Positions 16,505-25,434 of a stretch of DNA of 64,000 bases are shown one piece after another (positions within the stretch are counted from its first letter, which is position 1; each line of letters starts with the position of its first letter). The translations under genes were made by a program, and so were the position numbers. The notes under the pieces are model-generated. The model was not told the origin of the DNA. It saw nothing but the letters and a program-made list of their open reading frames with translations, and did not search any database. The DNA lies in NCBI RefSeq assembly GCF_003626645.1, contig NZ_RBAM01000014.1, forward strand, positions 62,001-126,000, given 5' to 3'. Source of the DNA: Streptomyces klenkii (GTDB lineage Bacteria; Actinomycetota; Actinomycetes; Streptomycetales; Streptomycetaceae).

Positions 16505-19219
16505 TCACCGCACCGTGTCACCGGCCGGTGCGACGCCCTCGCAGACCGCCGAGGCCAGAGCCTTGCGGGCAGTCGCCACCAGCCCGTCCGCCGCGCACTG
16601 CTCGGCCGCCTCCAGGCCCTCCCGCAGCCGCTCGGCCGCCTCGGGCAGCTTCCCCGCCTCCAGCAACGCCACGCCGTGGGCGACCAGGGCCTCCGTGAGC
16701 TCGTACTTGCACGGCGAGCGGCGCAGGTGCACCACGGCCTTCTCCAGCTTCACCAGGGCCTCGTGCGGCTCGGCGACGAGGGCCGCCCGGCGCAGGGCGT
16801 CACCGACCGCCGTGTCCGTACCGAACACCGCCGCGTGCCGGACCGCCTTGTCGGCGAGCGTACGGGCCCGCTCCGGGTCCTCGTCGGCCACGGCGACGGC
16901 CAGGTCGAGCGCCCACGGAGCCCAGATGGTGTTGTGCCGGCCGCGCTCCTCCAGCTTGCGCCCGGCGGCCTCCAGCTCCGCGACCGCCTCCTTCTTGCGA
17001 CCCTGGGCGAGCAGCAGCCGCCCGGCCAGGGACGCGGCGTCGGGCAGCACGATGGCAGGTGTGTACGGCGCCCGGAAACCGTTCTCCTCGGCGAAGGCCT
17101 GGGCCTCGTCGACCCGGCCGCGGGCCAGCAGCGTGTCGATCAGCAGGCACGCGCCGTCCCAGTGGATCGGCAGACCCGGGCCGAGGCGCTTGCCCAGCCG
17201 CAGCCCTTCGCGCAGGAACGCCTCGGCCTCGTCCAGCTCGCCGCGGCGGCGGAAGACCAGACCCAGGAAGTCGTGCGCGAAGGCGAGGTGCCCACCGCTC
17301 CAGCCGGAGACCTCGAAAGCCGTCACGGCTTCCTTGAAGAGCTCCTCGGACTGGTCGAGCCGGTCGGTGTAGGCGAGGGTGATGCCGATGATGCTGGGGA
17401 CCTCGAAGCCCCACTCGGTGTTGGTCCAGCCCATGCCGTCGGCGAGCCGGCCCTCCACGAGGGCGCGCTCCATGTACTCGACGACCTGCACGGCGTCCTC
17501 ACCGCGGATCATGCAGTCGAAGCCGCGCAGCGCGAGCAGGGTGCGCTCGGTGTTGTCCCGGCCGGGGAGCGGCTCGGCGAGCTCCGCGATGCGGCGCGAA
17601 CGCGCCAGGGAGTCCTGCTCCTCCACCTGGATGCCCTGCCACAGATAGTGCGCCGCTTGCAGGCGCATCCGCCCGGGGCCGGGCGGGGTGCGGTCGGCCT
17701 GCTCCTTGACGACCGCGGCGGCCTCGCGCAGCTGGCTGTTGTGCGCGTAGGCCTGGGAGAGCCGGTAGGTGGCTTCGAGCCGCAGCTCCTCGGTGAGGTG
17801 CGGCAGGGAGAGCGCCGTCCTGAGGTGGTTGACGGTGGTCGGCGGCGAGGTGAGCAGCGCGGAGCAGCCCAGCTCGTAGAGGACCGCGGCCCGCTCCTCC
17901 TCGGGCGGCGGCTCCTGGAGGGCGCGCTCCAGACAGCGGCGGGCCGCGTCGGGCGCGCCGACCGCCAGGTGCTCGCGGGCGGCGACGCGCAACTGCTCTA
18001 CCAGCTCGGAGTCGTGGTCGGGGTGGACCTCCAGCAGGTGGCGCGAGGCCGCCGCGGCGCCCAGGCCCGCCTCGGTGACGGACCAGGCCGCCTGCCCGTG
18101 CATGGCGGTGCGGGTGGCGGGCGGGATCGAGGCGTAGATGGCGGTCGCGATCAGCGGGTGGACGAATTCGAGGTCGATGGCGCCGGCGAGGATACGGGCG
18201 TGCCGCAGCTTGTCCGCGCACTCGGCCGCCTGGGCCGGGCCCATGCCCGCGAGGTTGGCGGCCAGGGACGGCTGGATCTCGGTGCCGAGGACGGCCGACG
18301 CCCAGGCGAAGCGGGTGACGGCGGGGCCGAGCCGCTCCAGGCGGGCCACCAGTCCGCTGCCGCGGGAGGCGGCGCCGAGATCGCGCAGGAGAGGGGCCGA
18401 CTCCTCGACCGGTTTGAGGCCCCGGTCCTTGGCCTTGGCGATCAACTCGACGGTTTCGTAGGGGTTTCCGCCGGTGACGGCCCAGACCTCACGGCAGAAG
18501 GGGGCGTCGGAATGATCCGGGAAGGCGTTGCACACCAGCCGGTTGACCGATTCCGGCGTGAGGGGGCGCAGCTCCACAGGGCGGGCGCCGCGCGTGGCGA
18601 CCAGGTCGTGGAAGACGGGTGGGACGTCGGACAGCTCCTCGGGACGGTAGGAGATGACCGCGAGCAGGGGCGTCTCGCGCAGCCGCGCGGCGAAGTACCC
18701 GAGCCAGGTGAGGGATTCGGCGTCGGCCCAGTGCGCGTCGTCGATCAGCATCACCAGAGGCTCGGGGCGCCGGGCGAGCTTGGTCACGAGGAAGTCGATG
18801 CCGTCACGGACGCCCTGCGGGTCCTGCTGGCCGACCGGCGGGACGATGCCCAGGGCGGGGCCGGCGATCTCGTACCAGCCGGCGAGCAGCTCCCTGCGCT
18901 CGGGCTCGGAGATCGGCGCCAGCACCGGCTGGAACAGCTGGCGGACGACGTGGAAGGGGACGGGCTGCGTGGACTCGCTGCCGCGGGCGAAGAGGACGGT
19001 GCACTTGCCCTCCCCCATGGCCTTCCTGCGCGTCTCGGCGAGCAACGCCGTTTTCCCCAGGCCCGCTTCGCCCCTGTAGAGCAGCAGGCCGCCGAGCCGG
19101 GACCGCCCTTCGGTCGCAGTCCCGCACAGCCTTTGCACCGCTTCATCGGCGGCTTGCAGCTCGAGCTTCCGCTCGAACAGGGCGGCGGATGCGTTCTGTT
19201 CACGCTGATGCCCTGACAT
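16505..19219 (-). CDS. Large AAA-ATPase/TPR regulator-like protein lacking the LuxR HTH
   Basis: The protein has 904 residues. Residues about 20-330 are an STAND/AAA-type ATPase (Walker A GEAGLGKTALLAE, Walker B LVMLIDDAHWAD). The rest is helical TPR-like repeats (LEEHPDH-type and RRGELDEAEAFLREGLRLGK). This matches the MalT/LuxR-type large ATP-binding regulators of Streptomyces. Those normally end in a LuxR HTH with LTxRE; here the chain ends at VCEGVAPAGDTVR and only about 50 bases separate it from ku, leaving no room for the missing domain. It may signal through another protein. The start follows a GGGGAGA site. Confidence 0.85.
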   Translation of the reverse strand: MSGHQREQNASAALFERKLELQAADEAVQRLCGTATEGRSRLGGLLLYRGEAGLGKTALLAETRRKAMGEGKCTVLFARGSESTQPVPFHVVRQLFQPVLAPISEPERRELLAGWYEIAGPALGIVPPVGQQDPQGVRDGIDFLVTKLARRPEPLVMLIDDAHWADAESLTWLGYFAARLRETPLLAVISYRPEELSDVPPVFHDLVATRGARPVELRPLTPESVNRLVCNAFPDHSDAPFCREVWAVTGGNPYETVELIAKAKDRGLKPVEESAPLLRDLGAASRGSGLVARLERLGPAVTRFAWASAVLGTEIQPSLAANLAGMGPAQAAECADKLRHARILAGAIDLEFVHPLIATAIYASIPPATRTAMHGQAAWSVTEAGLGAAAASRHLLEVHPDHDSELVEQLRVAAREHLAVGAPDAARRCLERALQEPPPEEERAAVLYELGCSALLTSPPTTVNHLRTALSLPHLTEELRLEATYRLSQAYAHNSQLREAAAVVKEQADRTPPGPGRMRLQAAHYLWQGIQVEEQDSLARSRRIAELAEPLPGRDNTERTLLALRGFDCMIRGEDAVQVVEYMERALVEGRLADGMGWTNTEWGFEVPSIIGITLAYTDRLDQSEELFKEAVTAFEVSGWSGGHLAFAHDFLGLVFRRRGELDEAEAFLREGLRLGKRLGPGLPIHWDGACLLIDTLLARGRVDEAQAFAEENGFRAPYTPAIVLPDAASLAGRLLLAQGRKKEAVAELEAAGRKLEERGRHNTIWAPWALDLAVAVADEDPERARTLADKAVRHAAVFGTDTAVGDALRRAALVAEPHEALVKLEKAVVHLRRSPCKYELTEALVAHGVALLEAGKLPEAAERLREGLEAAEQCAADGLVATARKALASAVCEGVAPAGDTVR

Positions 19220-19667
19220 GGCGTTGTCTCCCCGGAAGATGTGGTGGAGCGAGCCTAGCCCCGTCCGTGAGGCCAGGGGCAGGGTTCGGCGGACGGACCA
19301 CCCGGGAGCGTGACCTCGCCCCGGCCGTCTCCGGCGCCCCCGCGCACCACGGGGACCCCACGGGAAACACGCCCCACGCGTGCCGAACAGATATTCATAC
19401 GTTTCGCAAGCACATTCGGAATTCGAAGCGTGAGGCCATTATGGAGCCTTTCGAATTCCCACGTCAGGCCGATCCGGGAATATGACAACTTCGCGCCGGA
19501 GCCCCGCGCGACCGGCTACGCTCCATGTCGCGCAGCGGGTTGTGGCGACTACTTCACGGTGCGCACAAGTGCTGCGCCCGCGCCGTTCCCCGCGGCAGAC
19601 ATCCGGGGAATACCGCGCGCCGGGCCCCGATGCAGATACGCCCTCTTAAAGAGTTCCGAGGATCCCG
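19220..19667. other. Intergenic region upstream of the conservon
   Basis: The 448-base gap separates the divergently oriented AAA gene and cvnA. Its middle (about 19385-19465) is clearly AT-richer than the surroundings and contains a long inverted repeat, listed separately. No convincing gene is seen in either direction. Promoters for both flanking genes should lie here. Confidence 0.7.
19418..19459. repeat. Long inverted repeat in AT-rich conservon upstream region
   Basis: GGAATTCGAA at 19418-19427 is the exact inverse of TTCGAATTCC at 19450-19459. Inside, AGGC and GCCT can extend the pairing across a 5-base bulge. It stands about 210 bases upstream of cvnA. It could be an operator, a transcribed hairpin, or the terminator of an unseen transcript. 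Confidence 0.5.
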
Positions 19668-21182
19668 ATGGTTGGTACCGGCTCGTCAGTTCAACGGCGG
19701 CCCGTCTCCGCTCTGATATGGCTGATCTCCCCCCTGGTCCTGGCCGTGTGCACGGGAGCGGCCGTCCTCGCCGCGGCTCCCGACGCCCGCGTCCCCGTGG
19801 CCTGGTGCGGAGCGTCCGCCACGGTCGCGGTGGCGCTGGCAAGCTCCGAGGCCGCCCGGCGGGGACGGGTCATCGCGGCCCTGCGGCGCCGCTGCACCGA
19901 GCAGGAGGCCGCCCTGCGGTACCAGCTCGACCAGCACGAGGCGGAGACCCGGCGGCTGGCCAAGGAGCTGCTGCCCCGGGCCGTCCACCTCCTCCAGCGC
20001 GGCGCCCCCACCGAGGTCGTGCTCCGCCACACCCTCCCCGTCCACGAACTCGAACCCGGCTACGCGGCCGCCCACCGGTCCGTGCTGAAGTCCGTCATCG
20101 AGGCCGTGCAGGCGGAGGAGGGGCTGCGCGACGCCGCGCAGCGCGCCTTCGTCAACATCGCCCGCCGCATGCAGGCCATCGTCCACCAACAGGCCTACGA
20201 CGTCCGGGAGATGGAGCACAAGCACGGCAACGATCCGGACGTCTTCGGCGACCTCCTCCACCTCGACCACGGCAACGCCCTGACCGGCCGCCTCGCCGAC
20301 AGCATCGCCGTCCTCGGCGGCTCCCGCCCCGGCCGCCAGTGGAAGAACGAGATCCCCCTCTACAACGTGCTGCGCGGCGCCATGTCGCGGATCCTGGAGT
20401 ACCGCCGCGTCGACCTCCACTCGGTGGCCGACGTCGCCGTCGTCGGGCCCGCCGTCGAGCCGGTCATCCACGCCCTGGCCGAGCTGCTGGACAACGCCAC
20501 CCGCTACTCCCCCCCGCAGACCCGGGTGCACCTGACCGCCGTGGACATCCAGTCCGGCATCGCGGTCGAGATCGAGGACGCCGGCGTCGGCCTGACCGAC
20601 GAGGCGCGCCGCCGCACCGACCGCGTCCTCTCCCGCGAGGGCGACCTCGACCTCGACGACCTGGGCGAGGCGCCGCGGCTCGGCCTCGCGGTGGTCAGCC
20701 GGCTCGCCCGTACGTACAACTTCCTGGTGTCGCTGCGCCCCTCCGCCTACGGCGGGGTCCGGGCCGTGCTCGTCATCCCCATGGACCTGATCACCGCCAG
20801 CAAGCACCCCGGCGGCGACATCGCCCGCGCGGCCAAGCTCCCGCCCATCAAGTCCAAGCGCCGCCCGGGCCAGAAGATCCCCCCGCCCGCTCCGCAGACG
20901 CCCCCGCCGATGATGGAGCACCCCATCCCGCCGCCGCTCGGCGACAGCGGGCTGCCGCAGCGGCGGCGCCGCCGCGGCCCCGCGCCGCTCCCGTTCGGCC
21001 GGGGCGCGGCCGAACGGCGGGACCGGCCGCCGGCCCCGCCCGCCGCGCCGGCCGCTCCGGAAGAGGCCCCCAAGCAGCCCGGGATGTGGCTGGCCGCCTT
21101 CAACCGCGGCATCAACGGGGAGTCCCTGGAGCCGGACCCCGGCCGGGTGAACAGTGATATCCCGTCGGACAAGGAAGAGTAG
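19668..21182 (+). CDS. cvnA: Conservon sensor kinase-like protein CvnA
   Basis: The protein has 504 residues. Two hydrophobic segments (about 14-30 and 38-57) anchor it in the membrane. A coiled/helical region follows, then a histidine-kinase-like ATPase domain at about 250-370 (ELLDNATRYSPPQTRVHL, EDAGVGLTDEA, GLAVVSRLARTYN). The C-terminus is long and proline-rich. No conserved phospho-acceptor histidine motif is evident, as usual in this family. CvnA, B, C and D form a membrane-associated complex resembling a eukaryotic G-protein system in streptomycetes. It is the first gene of a tight five-gene operon. ATG follows GAGG. Confidence 0.92.
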   Translation: MVGTGSSVQRRPVSALIWLISPLVLAVCTGAAVLAAAPDARVPVAWCGASATVAVALASSEAARRGRVIAALRRRCTEQEAALRYQLDQHEAETRRLAKELLPRAVHLLQRGAPTEVVLRHTLPVHELEPGYAAAHRSVLKSVIEAVQAEEGLRDAAQRAFVNIARRMQAIVHQQAYDVREMEHKHGNDPDVFGDLLHLDHGNALTGRLADSIAVLGGSRPGRQWKNEIPLYNVLRGAMSRILEYRRVDLHSVADVAVVGPAVEPVIHALAELLDNATRYSPPQTRVHLTAVDIQSGIAVEIEDAGVGLTDEARRRTDRVLSREGDLDLDDLGEAPRLGLAVVSRLARTYNFLVSLRPSAYGGVRAVLVIPMDLITASKHPGGDIARAAKLPPIKSKRRPGQKIPPPAPQTPPPMMEHPIPPPLGDSGLPQRRRRRGPAPLPFGRGAAERRDRPPAPPAAPAAPEEAPKQPGMWLAAFNRGINGESLEPDPGRVNSDIPSDKEE

Positions 21183-21186
21183 CCAA

Positions 21187-21594
21187 GTGACGCAGCCGCG
21201 GTTCAACATGGACTGGATGCTCAAGGACCTGGCAACCAGTGTTCCGCAGACCCGCCACGTGATCGTGCTGTCCTCGGACGGCCTGCGCATGGCTCAGCAC
21301 GGCACCGATCCGGACGCCGCCGACCGCCTGGCCGCCGCCTGTGCCGGACTGCAGAGCCTCTCGACGGCGATCGCCGGTGAATTCCCGCACGGGGACGGGC
21401 AGATGCGCCTGGTCGTGATCGAGGTCGACGGCGGGTTCTTCTATCTGATGGCCGCCGGGGCCGGGGCCTTCCTGGCGGTGCTGGCCGACGACGACGTGGA
21501 CGCCGAGCTGATGGGCATGCGGATGCGGGATCTGGTGGCCCGCATCGGTTCGCACCTCACCAGCCCGCCGCGGGTCGGCGGGTCGGTGACATGA
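21187..21594 (+). CDS. cvnB: Conservon roadblock/LC7-domain protein CvnB
   Basis: The 135-residue protein has a roadblock/LC7 fold from MDWMLKDLATSVPQTRHVIV to the C-terminus, including GDGQMRLVVIEVDGGFFYL. Roadblock proteins act as regulators of small GTPases. CvnB pairs with the GTPase CvnD encoded two genes on. The start is GTG at 21187, nine bases after AAGGAAG. Longer readings extend back into cvnA. The stop overlaps the next start as ATGA. Confidence 0.93.
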   Translation: MTQPRFNMDWMLKDLATSVPQTRHVIVLSSDGLRMAQHGTDPDAADRLAAACAGLQSLSTAIAGEFPHGDGQMRLVVIEVDGGFFYLMAAGAGAFLAVLADDDVDAELMGMRMRDLVARIGSHLTSPPRVGGSVT

Positions 21595-21956
21595 GCACGG
21601 AGGGACCCGGCTCCCCGACGGCGCCCGGCAGCCCCGACCGGCTGTACATCCTCACCGGAGGCCAGGCCCGCGCGGAGCGGAAGACGGAGCTCGACCTGGT
21701 GACGCTGATCGTCTCCCGGTCCGAGGCCGACCCCGGCCTCCAGCCCGAGCACGCCGCCATCGTCAGGATGTGCGACTACCCGCTCTCCGTCGCCGAGATA
21801 TCGGCCTATCTGGAGCTGCCGGTCAGCACCCTGACCCTGCTGCTCACGGAGCTGGTCGCGGGCCGGCACGTGGAGGCCCGCCCACCGGTCCCGGCGGCGG
21901 CGCTGCCCGACGTACAACTTCTGGAGGCGGTGATGAATGGACTACAGAAGCTCTGA
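21591..21956 (+). CDS. cvnC: Conservon DUF742 protein CvnC
   Basis: The 121-residue protein belongs to DUF742, a winged-helix-like family found only in conservons. It contains RLYILTGGQARAE near the start and MCDYPLSVAEISAYLELPVS, the recognisable DUF742 core. Its stop is inside the start region of cvnD (20-base overlap). Biochemical role unknown; it is presumed to join the CvnA-D complex. Confidence 0.93.
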   Translation: MSTEGPGSPTAPGSPDRLYILTGGQARAERKTELDLVTLIVSRSEADPGLQPEHAAIVRMCDYPLSVAEISAYLELPVSTLTLLLTELVAGRHVEARPPVPAAALPDVQLLEAVMNGLQKL

Positions 21957-22575
21957 CTCCCCGGGGCTGGAGACCCATGCGGGGCCGCGCAGCGAGGACG
22001 TGCTGCCGGCCTCGGCCACCGCGGCCGTCAAGGTGGTCATCGTCGGCGGGTTCGGGGTCGGCAAGACGACCCTGGTGGGCTCCGTCAGCGAGATCCGGCC
22101 GCTGACCACCGAGGAGACGATGACCCAGGCCGGTGTCGGCGTGGACGACATCGCCGGGATCGAGCACAAGACCGAGACGACCGTGGCCATGGACTTCGGC
22201 CGGATCAGCATCAACGACCAGCTGGTGCTGTATCTGTTCGGCACCCCCGGCCAGGAGCGCTTCTGGTTCCTGTGGAACGGCCTGTTCGAGGGCGCCCTCG
22301 GTGCGGTCGTCCTCCTCGACACCCGCCGCATGGACGTCAGCTACGACGTCATCGGGCGCCTGGAGGAGAAGGGAGTGCCGTTCGTCGTCGGCGTCAACCG
22401 CTTCCCCCAGGCCCCCAGATACCCGATGGAGCAGCTCCGCGCGGCCATGGACCTCGACGAATCGGTGCCCATGGTCGACTGCGACGCCCGCGACCGCGCG
22501 TCCTGCCGCGACACCCTGCTCACCCTCATGCGCTACCTCTACACGCTCACCACCGCCTCCACGGAGCACCAGTGA
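21937..22575 (+). CDS. cvnD: Conservon small GTPase CvnD
   Basis: The 212-residue Ras-like GTPase has a P-loop GGFGVGKTTLVG near residue 32, switch II FGTPGQERFW, and VNRFP in the guanine-recognition position. It is the predicted nucleotide switch of the conservon, controlled by CvnB/CvnC and the sensor CvnA. ATG lies just after GGAGGCGGTG inside the cvnC coding end. The stop overlaps the next start as GTGA, so P450 translation is coupled to it. Confidence 0.94.
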   Translation: MDYRSSDSPGLETHAGPRSEDVLPASATAAVKVVIVGGFGVGKTTLVGSVSEIRPLTTEETMTQAGVGVDDIAGIEHKTETTVAMDFGRISINDQLVLYLFGTPGQERFWFLWNGLFEGALGAVVLLDTRRMDVSYDVIGRLEEKGVPFVVGVNRFPQAPRYPMEQLRAAMDLDESVPMVDCDARDRASCRDTLLTLMRYLYTLTTASTEHQ

Positions 22576-24023
22576 CCTTGCCTTACGAACGTCCCCGCAC
22601 CACCTCCCCGGCCGCTCCTCCCCCGCAGTGCCCCGCGCACGCCACCGGCCCCGGGGGCGTCACCCGGCTCTACGGCCCGGAGGCCGAGGCCGACCCGATG
22701 GCGCTGTACGAGCGGCTGCGCCAGAAGCACGGCCAGGTGGCGCCCGTCCTGCTGCACGACGACGTCCCGGCCTGGCTCGTCCTCGGCTACCGCGAGAACC
22801 TCGACGTGGCGCGCACCCCCTCGCGCTTCTCCCGCGACTCCCGGCGGTGGATCGAGGCGCGCGAGGGCCGCGTGGCCCCGACCCATCCGCTGGCCCCGAT
22901 CACCACCTGGCAGCCGATCTGCGTCTTCGCCGACGGGCGGCAGCACGAGCGCTGGCGCGGCGCCGTCAACGACAGCATCGCCCGCTTCGACAAGCGCGGC
23001 ATCCGCCGCCACGTCACGCAGTACGCGAACCAGCTCGTGGACCGCTTCTGCGCCTCGGGCCGGGCCGATCTGGTGCACGAGTTCGCCGAGCAGCTGCCCA
23101 TGATGGCGATGACACAGCTGCTGGGCATGCCGGAGGCGTACAGCCCCCAGCTGGTCAACGCCGCCCGCGACATGATCAAGGGCACCGAGACGGCGATCGC
23201 GAGCAACGAGTTCGTCCAGGAGACGCTGCGCAAGCTGGTGGCGCGCAAGCGCGTCGAGCCGGGCGCCGACTTCACCAGCTGGCTGCTGGAGCACCCCGCC
23301 GGCCTGTCGGACGACGAGGTGCAGCAGCACCTGCGGCTGGTGCTGATCGCCGCCTTCGAGACCACGGCGAACCTCATCGCGAACACCCTGAAGATGGTGC
23401 TCACCGACCACCGCTTCCAGGCCTCCCTGGCAGGCGGGCACATGACGCTGCCGGACGCGGTCGAGCAGGTCCTGTGGGACGAGCCGCCGTTCATCACGAT
23501 CCTGGGCCGCTGGGCGACGCAGGACACGGAGCTGGCGGGCCAGCAGATCAAGGAAGGGGACGCCCTGGTCCTGGGGCTGGCCGCCGCCAACATGGACACG
23601 GTGATCCGCCCCGACCCCGACGCCCCCGTCCACGGCAACCGCTCGCACCTGGCCTTCAGCGGGGGGCAGCACGAGTGCCCGGGGCAGGACGTGGGCCGGG
23701 CGATCGCGGGCGAGGGCATCGACGCCCTGATGCTGCGGCTGCCGGACCTCACCCTCGCCGTGGAGGAGCCGGACCTGGCCTACCGCTCCACCCTGATGTC
23801 CCGTCACCTGACCGGGCTGCCGGTCCGGTTCACGGCGCGGGCGCCACTGCCTCCCGAGGAGACGGTGGCGCCCGTGCCGGAGCCGCCCGCCCCGGCTCAG
23901 CCGGAGCGGGCCGAGCAGCCGGCCATCCCCCCGGCTCCTCCGGCCCGCACCGACGGCCCGGAGGCCTCCGGTTCGCGGCGCTCGTGGTGGAGGTCGCTGC
24001 GGCGGCTGCTGCTGCGCCGGTAG
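22572..24023 (+). CDS. cvnE: Conservon cytochrome P450, CYP157-like, without the ExxR arginine
   Basis: The protein has 483 residues. The haem-ligand motif FSGGQHECPGQD places the cysteine at residue 369. The I-helix contains AAFETTANL. In the K-helix the expected ExxR is EQVLW (Glu298 to Trp302), so the invariant arginine is missing. CYP157 enzymes of streptomycete conservons are known to lack ExxR in this way, so this is a family trait and not a sequencing error. A 70-residue proline/alanine-rich tail follows the catalytic domain. Start is the GTG overlapping the cvnD stop. Substrate unknown. The last 127 bases overlap the 3' end of the convergent terpene cyclase gene. Confidence 0.93.
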   Translation: MTLPYERPRTTSPAAPPPQCPAHATGPGGVTRLYGPEAEADPMALYERLRQKHGQVAPVLLHDDVPAWLVLGYRENLDVARTPSRFSRDSRRWIEAREGRVAPTHPLAPITTWQPICVFADGRQHERWRGAVNDSIARFDKRGIRRHVTQYANQLVDRFCASGRADLVHEFAEQLPMMAMTQLLGMPEAYSPQLVNAARDMIKGTETAIASNEFVQETLRKLVARKRVEPGADFTSWLLEHPAGLSDDEVQQHLRLVLIAAFETTANLIANTLKMVLTDHRFQASLAGGHMTLPDAVEQVLWDEPPFITILGRWATQDTELAGQQIKEGDALVLGLAAANMDTVIRPDPDAPVHGNRSHLAFSGGQHECPGQDVGRAIAGEGIDALMLRLPDLTLAVEEPDLAYRSTLMSRHLTGLPVRFTARAPLPPEETVAPVPEPPAPAQPERAEQPAIPPAPPARTDGPEASGSRRSWWRSLRRLLLRR

Positions 24024-25099
24024 CGGCCGGAGTCGAGCTGGTCCCACCACCAGGCGATGGCGGGGACGGGCAGCGGGTCCGGGCTGTCGTCCGACGGGGC
24101 CGGCTTCCACCACTCCGCGTCGGCGGCGGTCCCGTACGGATCCTGGTAGCGGGCGCAGCCCGAGGCCCAGTCCAGGTGCCCGCGGACGAAGTGGCCCAGC
24201 GCCACGAGATAGCAGCGCAGCTCCACTCCGGCCCGGGGCCAGATCTGTTCGCGTAAGCGCAGGAAGAGCGTCATGACGCGGTCGCGCATCGCCATGGCCT
24301 CTTCCTGGGCGCGGGCGGGCTCCCAGCCCCGCTCCTGGGCGAGGACGTCGATCAGGTTGAGGTTGTCGCCGGCACGCTGGATCTCCTTGTTCCGTGAGTA
24401 GAAGTCGTTGTCCCAGGCGACGAGCGTCCAGGTCATCTCGGTGAGGGCCCGGACCTCGGGCCGGTCCAGGTCGCGGTCGTCGAGCTCGTAGCCTCCGGCG
24501 ATGTCCATCAGGGCCGTGGAGGGCGCCATGCCGATGGCGCGCATCCACATGGCGGCGTAGTCGTTCACGGACGGCAGGGCCCGGTCGCGGCGGCAGGCGG
24601 CCTCCCACACCAGCCCGGTCAGGTAGGTGCGCATGCCTTCGGTCCAGCGGCGCAGCTGGGCCGGAGTCGCGTACCCGGCCAGCTCCAGGCGGACGGTCCG
24701 CAGCGCCGCGGCGTGGGGCGAGTCATCCGGCCACGTCGGCAGCGGTGCTTCCAGGACGCGCATGATGCGGGAGGTCGTGTGCGCCAGGCCGTGGGCGGTG
24801 GCGGTCGACTCGTCGCACAGGGCGTCGTCGAGGGAGAACAGCACGGCGTGGAGCTTGGCCACGACGGTGAGCGGTCCGGGCTGCCCGTAGGGCATGGTCC
24901 GGGCCGTGAGGCCGCCGAAGTCGCAGCGTGCGAGGCGCTGCCGCTGGTGGGCGGAGGAGTCGAGCTGCTGCTGGAGCATCCAGTCGATCGAGGTGCGGTC
25001 GATCTCCCGGACGCACGGGTGAACCGCCGGTGGTATCGGGCAGTAGAAGGGCACGATCTCCAAGGGCTGTACTGCAATGCGCTCTCGCACGCCCGTCAC
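23897..25099 (-). CDS. Class I terpene cyclase (geosmin/pentalenene-synthase-like fold)
   Basis: The 400-residue soluble enzyme ionises a prenyl diphosphate and cyclises it. The aspartate-rich motif DDALCDE begins at residue 91, and the NSE triad NDFYSRNKE spans residues 231-239, so all magnesium ligands are present. The N-terminus FYCPIPPAVHP and the WVWEAACRR-like region fit bacterial sesquiterpene synthases. The start is GTG at 25099, preceded by GGGGAGG with ideal spacing. The final 40 residues are arginine/serine-rich and overlap cvnE on the other strand. Conservons with P450 and terpene cyclase neighbours are known in Streptomyces. The product cannot be read from sequence. Confidence 0.92.
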   Translation of the reverse strand: MTGVRERIAVQPLEIVPFYCPIPPAVHPCVREIDRTSIDWMLQQQLDSSAHQRQRLARCDFGGLTARTMPYGQPGPLTVVAKLHAVLFSLDDALCDESTATAHGLAHTTSRIMRVLEAPLPTWPDDSPHAAALRTVRLELAGYATPAQLRRWTEGMRTYLTGLVWEAACRRDRALPSVNDYAAMWMRAIGMAPSTALMDIAGGYELDDRDLDRPEVRALTEMTWTLVAWDNDFYSRNKEIQRAGDNLNLIDVLAQERGWEPARAQEEAMAMRDRVMTLFLRLREQIWPRAGVELRCYLVALGHFVRGHLDWASGCARYQDPYGTAADAEWWKPAPSDDSPDPLPVPAIAWWWDQLDSGRYRRSSSRRSDLHHERREPEASGPSVRAGGAGGMAGCSARSG

Positions 25100-25434
25100 G
25101 GCGCCTCCCCAGGCCGGCTCGCAGCGTTCCTGTCCACTTTTGCGCGGTACCTGCCCATGGTGGACCGGGGATAACCCGCGGCGCATACCCGGTCACACCT
25201 TTCCAGCGCGGGATGCAAGGCTCACTTCGGATCGTTTCTGATCGGACCCGGCCAAAGGAGCTTTTCCGATGAGTGGCGGCGGTGGAATATTGCACCCCGA
25301 TGTCGGAGTTTTTTCCCCATGATCCTCCGATGTTCGAAAACGCAAGGGTTGGCCGGATCCCGCTCATACGTTGGGCGGACTGATGATCGATGATCTACGG
25401 CACCGGTGACGGTTCGGGCCCAGGGAGGCACGCC
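25100..25434. other. Divergent intergenic region, terpene cyclase / lnt
   Basis: The 335-base gap contains the promoters of the two divergent genes. Around 25185-25385 it is AT-richer than flanking DNA. GGATC and GATC(GG) half-sites face each other near 25229-25246. A possible 17-codon reading frame is listed separately. Nothing else is evident. Confidence 0.6.
25269..25322 (+). CDS. Possible 17-residue leader peptide upstream of lnt
   Basis: AAAGGAG ends 8 bases before an ATG that opens a short frame encoding MSGGGGILHPDVGVFSP and then TGA. The ribosome site is stronger than those of many real genes here. It lies 112 bases upstream of the lnt start. No similarity is recognised. It could be a translated leader or chance. 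Confidence 0.3.
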   Translation: MSGGGGILHPDVGVFSP

